64,000 bases of DNA, taken from positions 1-64,000 of the forward strand of contig CAZBWM010000027.1 in assembly GCA_964495375.1 (NCBI GenBank), given 5' to 3'. The DNA is from JAIESQ01 sp964495375 (lineage in GTDB: Bacteria; Planctomycetota; Planctomycetia; Pirellulales; JAEUIK01). Below are positions 41,993 to 50,344 of this stretch, in pieces. The notes beneath the pieces were generated by a model, which searched no databases, was not told where the DNA came from, and was given only the letters and a program-made list of their open reading frames with translations. The position numbers and the translations under genes are program-made. The stretch's first letter is position 1. Each line of letters starts with the position of its first letter.

Positions 41993-42245
41993 AAAGCACC
42001 CCCGCCTGGTGGGTTCGCATCGAAGGCGGTTGCAAACGATGTGCCGTGCCTTTGATGCTGCAGAGCTCGGGCCACCTTTATTCTGGCTTGCCGAGCACTG
42101 AATACAAGCACGTTGTGGTGAATCGCGCGAACTTGTCGGCCGGTCGCCGGCGATTAGGCGCGGTTCATGGGCGTTCGCAGCCCCCCGTGCGCGGTGCAGC
42201 GGCTGCTGCCAGCGTTGTTACAGCATGGCGGGCGAAGCGCGGCGG

Positions 42246-42866
42246 CTAGACTGGCAGGCCGGCCGCGGTGGCTGGCCGTGGCTCGGCTGCCGAGGGCAAA
42301 TGCCGGGCGGCGACCAGCTCGCCCAGTTGCCGCGCCATGTTGATCGTGTTGCGATCGCCGGTGAGGTGGCGCGTGACGTAGGCCCCTTCGCAGACGAGGC
42401 AGAGCTCGCGCGCGGCGCCGCGCGGATTGGCCGCCTGCCCGAACACGAAGATGTCGTGCACGACGTCTTCGAACGATTGCTTGGCTTTGACGGCCGCGAC
42501 GTGGGCCGGATCGTGCGGCAGCGGAAACTCCATCGTCACGTTGACGAAGATGCAGCCATGAAAGTCGTCGCGCTCCATGATCTGTTCGAGCAGGTCGAAC
42601 AGCGCGCGGAGCTGGCCCGCGGCCGTGCTCCCACCGCGCTGCCGAATCATCTGGCTGAGCGAGTCCTGCAGCCAGCGGTCTTGCTCGGCCAGCACGGCGA
42701 GCATCAGGTCTTCTTTGCTTTCGAAATGCTTGTAGAAGGCGGTCTTGCTGATGCCGACGTCGCCATAGACCTGATCGATGCCGACGTTGCGGAAGCCCTC
42801 GCGATAGAAGCGGCGCACGGCGGCTTCGATGAGCTTGTCGCGGGTCGATTTTAAGTTCGTTTTCAT
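42246..42866 (-). CDS. TetR-family transcriptional regulator
   Basis: A 206-residue regulator. The N-terminal HTH is typical (KLIEAAVRRFYREGFRNVGI, DVGISKTAFYKHFESKEDLM) and the helical C-terminal ligand domain includes HGCIFVNVTMEFP, reminiscent of LmrA/YxaF-type relatives. ATG 42866 begins MKTNLKSTRDKL. The promoter side contains palindromes (42887-42929), and the next gene on the other strand is an MddA-like methyltransferase, so local, divergent control is likely. The effector is unknown. Confidence 0.93.
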   Translation of the reverse strand: MKTNLKSTRDKLIEAAVRRFYREGFRNVGIDQVYGDVGISKTAFYKHFESKEDLMLAVLAEQDRWLQDSLSQMIRQRGGSTAAGQLRALFDLLEQIMERDDFHGCIFVNVTMEFPLPHDPAHVAAVKAKQSFEDVVHDIFVFGQAANPRGAARELCLVCEGAYVTRHLTGDRNTINMARQLGELVAARHLPSAAEPRPATAAGLPV

Positions 42867-42886
42867 CTCGAACTCGCCAGCAAGGT

Positions 42887-42929
42887 GTACTTGCAGTCAA
42901 CCGGCAAGTGTACCACAAGTCAACTTGTG
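42887..42929. promoter_or_regulatory. Candidate TetR operator palindromes
   Basis: CACAAGT-CA-ACTTGTG (42914-42929) is a perfect 7+7 palindrome, and ACTTGC / GCAAGT (42889-42894 and 42904-42909) is a second inverted pair sharing the ACTTG half-site. They sit just upstream of the TetR start codon and 130-170 bp before the MddA-like gene, fitting an autoregulatory operator. Confidence 0.6.
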
Positions 42930-43059
42930 AAGGCGTTGCGCCGCCCGATACTTCACGCTGTAAGAATGCAGGGGGCCCACGCGTGGGCTAATGGCGAGTT
43001 GCCAAGTGGAGGCGAGTTGCCGATCTCTGGGGAGCTGTCATGAAAGCGAGGGGAGAGCG

Positions 43060-43881
43060 ATGAAGCGTTGGTTTTTCTTGGCGTATGGAATCGGCGGCTA
43101 TCTAGCGTTCCTGGGGGTGTACGCGTACCTGGCTGGCTTTATCGGGAACGTTTGGGTGCCTAAGAGTATTGATGCCCCGACCGGCGGCGCGAGCGGACCG
43201 GCCGTGGTTGTCGACTTACTGCTGCTGGCGCTGTTTGCCGCGCAGCACTCGGTGATGGCGCGGCCTGGTTTCAAGCGGGTCTGGACGCGGGTGATTCCGC
43301 AGCCGATCGAGCGGGCGACCTACGTGTGGGTAGCCAACGCGGTCACCGTGCTGTTGATGTGGCAATGGCGGCCGATCGACGCGGTCGTTTGGCATGTCGA
43401 GCAACCGGTGTTGCGCGGCTTGCTCTGGGGTTTGTTCGTGATGGGCCTGACCGCGGTGCCGGCGGTCACGCTGCTGATCAACCATTTCGATCTGTTCGGT
43501 CTGCGGCAGGTGTGGTCGCACTGGCGCGAGAAGGCATACACCGATCTGCCGTTTCGCGCACCAATGGCGTATGCCTTTGTGCGGCATCCTCTGTACCTGG
43601 CCTGGGCGCTGGCCTTCTGGGCAATTCCGACGATGTCCGCGGGGCACCTGCTGTTCGCCGTGACGCTGTCCGTCTACATGGTGCTGGCGACGGTTTTCGA
43701 AGAGCGCGACCTGGTCGCCCACTTCGGGCACTCGTATCGCGAGTACCAGCAAAAGGTGGGTCGGTTCGTGCCACGATTTGGGCGGCCGGCAACAGTCGCG
43801 CAGCGGACTGGGAAATTTGGCGACGCCGAACTGAATAGTCCGGCGCTAGCGATCGCGCAGCGCCCGAGCGGAGAGATCTGA
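43060..43881 (+). CDS. MddA-like methanethiol S-methyltransferase
   Basis: A 273-residue integral membrane protein of the isoprenylcysteine methyltransferase/NnrU-like group, closest by eye to MddA, which methylates methanethiol to dimethyl sulfide. Landmarks: YGIGGYLAFLGVYAYLAGFI, VWVPKSIDAPTGGASGPAVV, ALFAAQHSVMARPGFKRVWT, LMWQWRPIDAVVWHVEQP and the SAM-associated C-terminal YAFVRHPLYLAW with VFEERDLVAHFG. Five or six hydrophobic helices are expected. ATG 43060 has GGGAG upstream. A seven-codon mini-ORF (ATG 43040 to TGA 43063, behind GGGGAG) overlaps the start. The last 30 residues extend beyond usual MddA length. Confidence 0.82.
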   Translation: MKRWFFLAYGIGGYLAFLGVYAYLAGFIGNVWVPKSIDAPTGGASGPAVVVDLLLLALFAAQHSVMARPGFKRVWTRVIPQPIERATYVWVANAVTVLLMWQWRPIDAVVWHVEQPVLRGLLWGLFVMGLTAVPAVTLLINHFDLFGLRQVWSHWREKAYTDLPFRAPMAYAFVRHPLYLAWALAFWAIPTMSAGHLLFAVTLSVYMVLATVFEERDLVAHFGHSYREYQQKVGRFVPRFGRPATVAQRTGKFGDAELNSPALAIAQRPSGEI

Positions 43882-43915
43882 CTGGCACGCTCGCGGGATG
43901 AAACGCGTCAATCAT

Positions 43916-43948
43916 GGAGCGCTGCGTGCCGGGGGGACGCAGCGCTCC
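43916..43948. terminator. Strong hairpin after the MddA-like gene
   Basis: A perfect 12-bp stem GGAGCGCTGCGT / ACGCAGCGCTCC with a nine-base loop, 35 bases after the stop. It is followed by a G run rather than T, so intrinsic termination is only possible; it may protect the mRNA 3' end. Confidence 0.5.
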
Positions 43949-44076
43949 GGGGGGGTGATGGGGCGTCGTTTGCTTGGGCTCACATGATTGAATACTTTCG
44001 AGTCGTCGCGAAAACTCGTCCGTGATCATGTCCGAAAATGGCCAGACCGCCGCTGGGGCACCGCTACAATCGGGGC

Positions 44077-45543
44077 ATGACGCTCGATGACAACGCCTGT
44101 TACCGCGCTCTGTTGGCCCGCGATGCGCGCTTCGACGGCGTGTTCTTTACCGGCGTAAAGACGACGGGCATTTATTGCCGGCCGGTTTGCACGGCCCGCA
44201 CGCCGGGTCGTGAGCGCTGCCGATTTTTCAACAGTGCCGCGCTCGCCGAGCAGGCGGGCTTTCGCCCCTGCTTGATCTGTCGGCCCGAGCTGGCGCCGGG
44301 TCACGCGCCGGTCGACAGGACGGGAACCGTCGCCCGGGCAGCGGCTGCGCGGATTGAAGCGGGCGCGCTAAACGGCACGCGGGATGTTGGTGGCGGCCTT
44401 GAAACGCTGGCCGCGAGCCTGGGGCTCAGCTCGCGCCAGTTGCGCCGCGCGGTGCGGCAAGAACTGGGCGTGTCGCCCGTCGAGCTGGCGCAAACCAGTC
44501 GACTGCTGTTGGCCAAACGTTTGATCGCCGAGACGCAACTGCCGATGGTGCAGGTGGCGTTGGCCGCGGGGTTCGACAGCGTGCGACGCTTCAATTCGCT
44601 GTTTCAAAGCCACTATCGGCTGACACCGAGCGAGCTGCGGCGCGCGAAATCGCCCGCGGTCGATGGCGATTGCTTGCGATTGGTGCTTTCGCATCGGCCA
44701 CCGCTGGCCTGGGACGCGATGCTGCGATTCCTCGCGGCGCGGGCGATCGCGGGCGTGGAGTGCGTTACTGACGGCGCCTACTTGCGTACCGTGGCGATTG
44801 GCGAACATCGCGGTTGGTTGAAGGTCACGCCGGTCGCCGATCGTCATCTGCTGGCGGTAGAACTCTCGACCGAGTTGGCCCCGGCGCTCCCCGCGATTCT
44901 CGCGCGGCTGCGCAATCTTTTTGATTTGGATGCGCGGCCCGATGTGATCGCCGGGCAACTCGCGCTCGATCCGTTGCTGCGCGCGAGCGTAAAGCGACAG
45001 CCCGGCCTGCGCGTGCCGGGGGCGTTCGACGGCTTCGAGCTCGGCCTGCGGGCGATCGTCGGGCAGCAGGTTTCGGTGCGCGGAGCGTCGACACTCGCGG
45101 GCCGCATCGCCGAGCGATTCGGCGAAGGGATCCGTACGCCAGTTCCGTGCTTGAATCGACTGACGCCAGCGGCGGCATCGATTGGAGGTGCCGGCAGCGG
45201 CATGCTGGTGGGGCTCGGCTTGCCGGCCGCTCGCGCGGAGAGCCTGCGGAATCTGGCGCGCGCGGTTGAACGCCGCGAGATCGATCTAGAACTGGGCGTC
45301 GACCCGACCGCGATCGTCGCGCAGCTTGTGGAGCTACCTGGCATCGGACCGTGGACCGCCGAGTACATCGCGATGCGGGCGCTGCGCTGGCCCGACGCCT
45401 GGCCGGCCGGCGACTTGGGGCTGTTGAAAGCCGCGCGGTTGAAGTCGGCCCGCGAGCTCGAGCGCAAGGCCGAGCCGTGGCGCCCCTGGCGTGCCTACGG
45501 GGCGATGCATCTGTGGGAGAGTCTTGCCATGAACAACAAATGA
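44077..45543 (+). CDS. Ada N-terminal / AraC HTH / AlkA glycosylase fusion
   Basis: A 488-residue DNA repair and regulatory protein. The N-terminal Ada zinc domain has Cys34, Cys38, Cys65 and Cys68 (GIYCRPVCTA, FRPCLICRPEL), with Cys34 the expected methylphosphotriester acceptor. An AraC-type HTH follows (LSSRQLRRAVRQELGVSPVE, AALAAGFDSVRRFNSLFQ as VALAAGFDSVRRFNS). The C-terminal AlkA-like 3-methyladenine glycosylase has the helix-hairpin-helix ELPGIGPWTAEYIAMRAL and catalytic Asp446 (PAGDLGLLK). ATG 44077 is used since similarity starts there. The methylguanine acceptor domain is missing here but is encoded by the next gene 52 bp downstream. A similar Ada-AlkA plus Ogt split exists in actinobacteria. 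Confidence 0.94.
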   Translation: MTLDDNACYRALLARDARFDGVFFTGVKTTGIYCRPVCTARTPGRERCRFFNSAALAEQAGFRPCLICRPELAPGHAPVDRTGTVARAAAARIEAGALNGTRDVGGGLETLAASLGLSSRQLRRAVRQELGVSPVELAQTSRLLLAKRLIAETQLPMVQVALAAGFDSVRRFNSLFQSHYRLTPSELRRAKSPAVDGDCLRLVLSHRPPLAWDAMLRFLAARAIAGVECVTDGAYLRTVAIGEHRGWLKVTPVADRHLLAVELSTELAPALPAILARLRNLFDLDARPDVIAGQLALDPLLRASVKRQPGLRVPGAFDGFELGLRAIVGQQVSVRGASTLAGRIAERFGEGIRTPVPCLNRLTPAAASIGGAGSGMLVGLGLPAARAESLRNLARAVERREIDLELGVDPTAIVAQLVELPGIGPWTAEYIAMRALRWPDAWPAGDLGLLKAARLKSARELERKAEPWRPWRAYGAMHLWESLAMNNK

Positions 45544-45595
45544 ACAGGCGTGGCGCGTACCGTCGGATGAATCAAATCGCCAGGAGAAGTTAACG

Positions 45596-46156
45596 ATGAA
45601 CGGGACCACCTATTTCAGCTACATCGATTCGCCGCTCGGTCAGCTTATCGTGCGCGGCGATGGAGAATTCATCACCGGCTTGTTCATGGCAGGGCAAAAG
45701 CGTTGGTACGGCCCCGATGCTGCGTGGCAGCAAGACGACGGGCCGTTTGCCGCGGTACGTGAAGCGCTCGCCGAGTACTTCGCCGGCACACGGCAGCAGT
45801 TCGATGTGCCGCTGCGGATGGTGGGCACCCCATTTCAGCGCCGGGTGTGGCAAGAGCTCGTGCGCATCCCCTTCGGCACGACGATCAACTACGGCGAGCT
45901 TGCCACGCGCGTGGGGCAGCCGACTGCGTCGCGCGCCGTGGGAAACGCCAACGGTCGCAACCCGATCGGGATCATAGTCCCGTGCCATCGCGTGATCGGC
46001 GCCAGTGGGAAACTCACGGGCTACGCCGGCGGACTGGACAAAAAACAATGGCTGCTCGCTTGGGAACGCCGCGCGGCGGAAGGTGAAGTGAGCGCGCCGC
46101 GATGGGTGGCCCAGGGACGCGAAGCGTGCCTGGGCGGCGCAGCCGCAAGAGGTTGA
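45596..46156 (+). CDS. ogt: Methylated-DNA-protein-cysteine methyltransferase
   Basis: A 186-residue suicide repair protein that moves the O6-methyl of guanine to its own cysteine. The acceptor is Cys130 in IIVPCHRVIG; the DNA-binding wing is TPFQRRVWQELVRIPFGTTI and the Asn hinge ASRAVGNANGRNP. AGGAG at about nine bases supports ATG 45596. The last 18 or so residues (RWVAQGREACLGGAAARG) are encoded by the first copy of the tandem repeat at 46103, so the native protein probably ended near WERRAAEGE. It forms an alkylation-response operon with the Ada/AlkA fusion gene. Confidence 0.95.
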   Translation: MNGTTYFSYIDSPLGQLIVRGDGEFITGLFMAGQKRWYGPDAAWQQDDGPFAAVREALAEYFAGTRQQFDVPLRMVGTPFQRRVWQELVRIPFGTTINYGELATRVGQPTASRAVGNANGRNPIGIIVPCHRVIGASGKLTGYAGGLDKKQWLLAWERRAAEGEVSAPRWVAQGREACLGGAAARG

Positions 46157-46624
46157 GAGCAACGGTCGAAGCTCGCGCGATGCAGTTACTTCGACGAGGG
46201 TGCGGCTGACGAACAGAACCTGCGAGTCGTCGAACGGCAGTGGTTGCCTTCGCGAGCGGTACAGCGCCCAATGTAGACCTCTTGTCGCTCCGCGACCCGG
46301 ATGCGGCTGCGCCGTCTCCGGGCCACCCGCGCTTACATTTCCTTGCCCAGGCAGTACAGCATTGTGGGTGGCCCAGGGACGCGAAGCGTGCCTGGGCGGC
46401 GCAGCCTTAAGAGGTTGAGAGCAACGGTCGAAGCTCGCGCGATGCAGCAATTTCAACGAGGGTGCGGCGGACGTACAGAACCTGCGAGTCGTCGAACGGC
46501 AGTGGTTGCCTTCGCGAGCGGTACAGCGCCCAATGTAGACCTCTTGTCGCTCCGCGACCCGGATGCGGCTGCGCCGTCTCCGGGCCACCCGCGCTTACAT
46601 TTCCTTGCCCAGGCAGTACAGCAT
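46103..46624. repeat. 260-bp tandem direct duplication
   Basis: Two copies, 46103-46362 and 46365-46624, offset 262 bp and nearly identical (roughly ten differences). The unit starts with a hairpin GCCCAGG/CCTGGGC containing ACGC/GCGT, and ends with the last codons of the PQQ-propeller gene on the minus strand. The first copy overlaps the 3' end of ogt and supplies its C-terminal codons and stop; the second copy carries the real end of the propeller gene. Confidence 0.92.
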
Positions 46625-47872
46625 CTCTTGCCGCTTGCCGTCGACTTCTTCGACGACATGCAGATAGATGCGACTGCCGCAGATCGTCGGGCTGGCCAGC
46701 GCCTCGTCGCCGAGTTTGTTCACGGCGAGCTGCTCGAACTTCTCAGCGTCGGCGCGGTAGACGAACGTTTCGCCGTTCTCGTTCGAGGCATAGATCACAT
46801 CGCCGACCAGCACCGGCGAAGCGCTGAACTCACCGCCGAGCCGCTTCTTCCAGCGCTCTTCGCCGGTATCACTTTTCCAGCAAGCAGCCACGCCCGCGTC
46901 GAGCACGCCGAACAGATGCCCGTCGCGTGCCAACAGCGAAGGGACATAGACGCGGTCGCGCGTTTCCCAAACGAACTTGCCTGAGCCATCGGCGAGCACG
47001 GCCGCGAGATGGTTCTTCGGATAGCCACCGCTGCAGAATACGCGCTGGCCGTCGGTCACCGTCGAGGTGACGCACTCGGTCGTGGCCCCTTTAACTTCCC
47101 AGAGCGATTTGCCAGAGAGGGGATCGAAGCTCGAAAACAGATTGCAGCCGGTCATGAAGAGTTGATCGCGGCCGGCGACGTTCAAGACGATCGGCGACGT
47201 GTAGTTCGGTTCCTTGGGGCGATCGTGTTTCCAAACGATCGAGCCCGACTGCCGATCGAGGGCCGCGACGACGCCACCGGCGTGGCTGTCGGCCGCGGCC
47301 AGCACGAGCGATTGATACAGGGCCGGCGACGCCCCGTAACCCTGATGAATTCTGTAATCGGCGATCTTGGTTTGCCAAAGCTGCTGGCCGTCAACGCTGA
47401 GCGCGGTGACGTAGACGGCGTCGCTGTTGGCGAAGCTGATAAAGACTCGCTGGCCATCGCAGGCGACCGTGCCCGAGGCAGCGGTGGATTTCTCATTCTT
47501 GCGCATCAAGCCGCCGCGATGGACATCGGTCTGCCAGAGCTGCCTGCCGGTGGCGCGGTCGAAGCAGAGGACCGACTGCGTGCCGACTTGGTCGTCGGCC
47601 GTGGCGAGATAGACGTGCGGCCCGACGACCGTAGGCGAGCTGTGTCCTCGCCCGGGGATGGGGATTTTCCAGGCGACGTTCTGCGTTGCGCTCCATTCGG
47701 TAGGCGGGTCTTGTGCGGGATTGGCGACACCATTGCGCTCGGGCCCGCGCCACCAGGGCCAGTCGGCGGCATCGAAGTCGATGCGGTCGTCGACCTGCTG
47801 GCCAAAAGCCGGCGTGACGAATAGCGCAGCGGCAGCGACAACGACGAGGGTGCGTAAGTGGTTTCGCAACAT
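46595..47872 (-). CDS. Exported PQQ-like beta-propeller protein
   Basis: A 425-residue secreted eight-bladed-type propeller. ATG 47872 starts a signal sequence (MLRNHLRTLVVVAAAALFV); the longer frame from a TTG is less likely. After DWPWWRGPERNGVANPAQDP, a planctomycete hallmark, come repeated blades with Trp motifs (RATGRQLWQTD, QSGSIVWKHD, LSGKSLWEVKG, GSGKFVWETRD, TGEERWKKRL). Such PQQ-like proteins in planctomycetes rarely bind PQQ and may act as scaffolds in outer-membrane processes or carbohydrate use. The 3' end, including the last nine codons, lies in the tandem duplication at 46103. Confidence 0.9.
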   Translation of the reverse strand: MLRNHLRTLVVVAAAALFVTPAFGQQVDDRIDFDAADWPWWRGPERNGVANPAQDPPTEWSATQNVAWKIPIPGRGHSSPTVVGPHVYLATADDQVGTQSVLCFDRATGRQLWQTDVHRGGLMRKNEKSTAASGTVACDGQRVFISFANSDAVYVTALSVDGQQLWQTKIADYRIHQGYGASPALYQSLVLAAADSHAGGVVAALDRQSGSIVWKHDRPKEPNYTSPIVLNVAGRDQLFMTGCNLFSSFDPLSGKSLWEVKGATTECVTSTVTDGQRVFCSGGYPKNHLAAVLADGSGKFVWETRDRVYVPSLLARDGHLFGVLDAGVAACWKSDTGEERWKKRLGGEFSASPVLVGDVIYASNENGETFVYRADAEKFEQLAVNKLGDEALASPTICGSRIYLHVVEEVDGKRQEMLYCLGKEM

Positions 47873-48004
47873 TCGTAACCCGACTGGTGGGATGGTGGGA
47901 AGGAAGGATGTCAGAGGTGGAATGAGATTGGCGGGCAATCAACTTGCGGTGGTCGACATTTTAGCAGCCGGCGGCGACGCGGTCTCGGCACCGTTCGGCG
48001 CGCC

Positions 48005-48760
48005 TCACCCGCGCCCCACCAGCGGCATCTTGGTGGCCATCACGGTCACGAATTGCACGTTGGCTTCCAGTGGCAGGTTGGCCATCAACAGCACCATCTC
48101 GGCAACGTGCTCGACGTCGAGAAACGGTTCGACAAGCATCGAGCCGTTGGGTTGCAGTTGGCCCGTGGCGCCCCGTTCGGTCAAGGGCGTGAGGGCGTTT
48201 CCGATGTCGATCTGGCCGCAGGCGATGTTGTACTTGCGGCCGTCGAGCGAGGTGGATTTGGTCAACCCGGTGATGGCGTGCTTCGTGGCCGTGTAGGGAG
48301 CCGAGTTGGGGCGCGGCGCCGTAGCGGAGATCGAACCGTTGTTGATGATGCGGCCCCCCATCGGCTGCTGGCGCTTCATGATCTTGAAGGCTTCCTGCGT
48401 GCAGAGGAACGGCCCGGTGAGGTTCGTGTCGACCACCGCTTTCCATTGCTCATAGGTGAGCTCCTCGAGCAGCGCGCCCGGCGCGCTGATGCCGGCGTTA
48501 TTGAACAGCACATCCAAGCGGCCGAAGCGCTCGAGCGTGGCGGCGAACAGCGCACGCACCGCCGCGGGGTCGGTCACGTCGGTGGCAATCGGTAGCGCAC
48601 GGGTGCCCGCGCCGGACTCTGCAACGACTGCCGCCAGCGCTTCGGCGCGCCGCCCGGCGAGCACCACCTGATAGCCGGCGCCCAACAGCGCCAAGGCCGA
48701 GGCCCGGCCGATGCCGGTTCCGGCGCCTGTGACCAAGGCGACGCGATTTTGGGACGTCAT
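48005..48760 (-). CDS. Short-chain dehydrogenase/reductase
   Basis: A 251-residue classical SDR. The NAD(P)-binding motif is TGAGTGIG, NNAG confirms the fold, and the active site is Ser in NGSISAT with Tyr-Lys in YTATKH. The Arg pair following the TGAGTGIG region (LAGRRAEAL) suggests NADP preference. ATG 48760 has GGAG nine bases upstream; a TTG two codons earlier is possible. It is monocistronic. The substrate cannot be inferred; relatives oxidise sugars, polyols and 3-hydroxyacyl compounds. Confidence 0.93.
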   Translation of the reverse strand: MTSQNRVALVTGAGTGIGRASALALLGAGYQVVLAGRRAEALAAVVAESGAGTRALPIATDVTDPAAVRALFAATLERFGRLDVLFNNAGISAPGALLEELTYEQWKAVVDTNLTGPFLCTQEAFKIMKRQQPMGGRIINNGSISATAPRPNSAPYTATKHAITGLTKSTSLDGRKYNIACGQIDIGNALTPLTERGATGQLQPNGSMLVEPFLDVEHVAEMVLLMANLPLEANVQFVTVMATKMPLVGRG

Positions 48761-49047
48761 CAACAAGATCTCCGCGAGGGGTGTGGTGGAAACGCCCCGT
48801 CATGATAACGCCGGCGCAGCGTCAAAATCGATCCGATTGGTCGCGCACCAGACACGCCCGGTGTGACGAGTGGGGCGCGCGGACCGCGAGGGTTCGCCGG
48901 CGCATGCTAACTTTGCGCTGACGCAGCGCTGTGAGTCTTCTGCTCTGTGAGTCTTGAGTGCTGCGAATCTTCCGCTCACCGACAACATTTCCCGAATTTC
49001 TTTCGTTTCCAAAATTCCTTCCGTTTCACTCTGCGAGGAAGCAAACA

Positions 49048-50049
49048 ATGAAGAAGCTGATTTCGGCCAGCCTGATTTTAACGCTCGTGCTGGGGCTCGG
49101 CAGTTCGCCTGTCTGGGGACGCGGCGGACACGGCGGTGGGCACGGGGGTCATCATGGCGGGCATCATAGCGGCCATCACAGCCATCATGGGCATCATGCG
49201 AGCCATCATCACTCGCACGATCATCACCACTCGAGCCATCACGCGCACCATCATTCGCATTGGGGTCATCACAATCGTCCGTTTTCCAACGGTTGGTATG
49301 CCGGCCATCATGGGGCCTGGGGTGGCGGTTGGGGCTGGGGCAATCCTTGGGGCATCGCCAACTGGGGAAGCACGGCCGCCTGGCTCGGTCTGGGCGCCGC
49401 TACGACTCCGCTGTGGGGTGGCTATGGCGCGACGAACACCACGATCTACGACACCGACAACGAAGACCTGAATCAGCCGGGCAACCAGTTCGCTGGCGGT
49501 CAGAATCCATCGCCCGCCGAACTGGCCGCGCAATCGGCCGCGGCCCAGAACCTGGCCGCGCAAGGCAATCCGGAGCCGGGTCAGCAAGATCAGTTCATGC
49601 CGCTCGGCGTCTTCTCGTTAGCGCCAGAGAATCAGACGGAAGCAACCGCGCTGTTGCAGTTGGCCGTCAGCAAAAATGGAATCGTGCGCGGCACCTACTA
49701 CGACTTGCTGAGCGACACCGATCAGCCGATCCGCGGCTCGGTCGACAAGCAGACGCAGTTGGTCGCGTGGAACGTCGGCTCGGGCGGACAGGCAACCTTT
49801 CAAACGGCACTCCCCGTGCTGACCGAGCCCTCGGGTCCGGTATCGGTCCACTATCAAAACGGCCAGACTCGGCAATGGGTGCTTGCGCGGTACGCCAAGG
49901 AGCCGATCGAGAACGACAACGCCGATGAATCGGGCGCGGCAGCCGAGCAGGATTCGGCTGGCGACGACGACAACTCGGAGAACGATAACGACTCCGAGAA
50001 CGACAATGACAGCGACGAAAACGAGGCCAACGAAAAGGCCCCGAGCTAA
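49048..50049 (+). CDS. Secreted His-rich protein with acidic tail
   Basis: A 333-residue exported protein of unusual composition. After a signal sequence (MKKLISASLILTLVLGLG) residues 28-75 hold 27 histidines, mainly HH, GHH and SHH units with Gly and Ser. A Trp/Gly-rich region (WGGGWGWGNPWG) follows, then a domain around 190-290 with ALLQLAVSKNGIVRGTYYDL, which resembles a conserved planctomycete module, and an acidic Asp/Asn/Glu tail (DDDNSENDNDSENDNDSDEN). The His tract is a likely Ni, Zn, Cu or Co chelator; the tail could bind Ca or interact with basic partners. GAGGAA seven bases before ATG 49048 sets the start. A strong terminator follows. The protein is probably in the periplasm; no homologue of known function is recalled. 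Confidence 0.78.
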   Translation: MKKLISASLILTLVLGLGSSPVWGRGGHGGGHGGHHGGHHSGHHSHHGHHASHHHSHDHHHSSHHAHHHSHWGHHNRPFSNGWYAGHHGAWGGGWGWGNPWGIANWGSTAAWLGLGAATTPLWGGYGATNTTIYDTDNEDLNQPGNQFAGGQNPSPAELAAQSAAAQNLAAQGNPEPGQQDQFMPLGVFSLAPENQTEATALLQLAVSKNGIVRGTYYDLLSDTDQPIRGSVDKQTQLVAWNVGSGGQATFQTALPVLTEPSGPVSVHYQNGQTRQWVLARYAKEPIENDNADESGAAAEQDSAGDDDNSENDNDSENDNDSDENEANEKAPS

Positions 50050-50098
50050 CGAGCGTTAAGCCCACGCGAAGTTGGGCAAAGGCTTTAGCGACCCACAG

Positions 50099-50134
50099 CA
50101 GCCGTGTCGGCGCCCCGCGCCGGCGCGGCTGTTT
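50099..50134 (+). terminator. Rho-independent terminator of the His-rich gene
   Basis: A 13-bp stem CAGCCGTGTCGGC / GCCGGCGCGGCTG (two G-T wobbles), loop GCCCCGC, followed by TTTGTGTT, 50 bases after the stop codon. Confidence 0.8.
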
Positions 50135-50180
50135 GTGTTGGTTCGATGGAGAGGAGCACGTGAGCCGGCTTCCGCCGTGA

Positions 50181-50223
50181 CACGGCCATCCTGGCCGTGT
50201 TCTTCACGGGCTGGAAGCCCGTG
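50181..50223 (+). repeat. Double-hairpin extragenic element, copy 2
   Basis: CACGGCCA-TCC-TGGCCGTG (50181-50199) then CACGGGCT-GGA-AGCCCGTG (50205-50223). It is the inverted counterpart of the element at 27645-27686. Confidence 0.85.
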
Positions 50224-50344
50224 CTAGGACGACACGCACGTCGCCGGTTGCAGATTGACGCGGCGAAACGGATAATCGCCGCCGGCTGAGCCGACACGCC
50301 GTCAGCTCGGGCTCTTGGACGCTTTCTCCCGTGGGGACGCTCGC

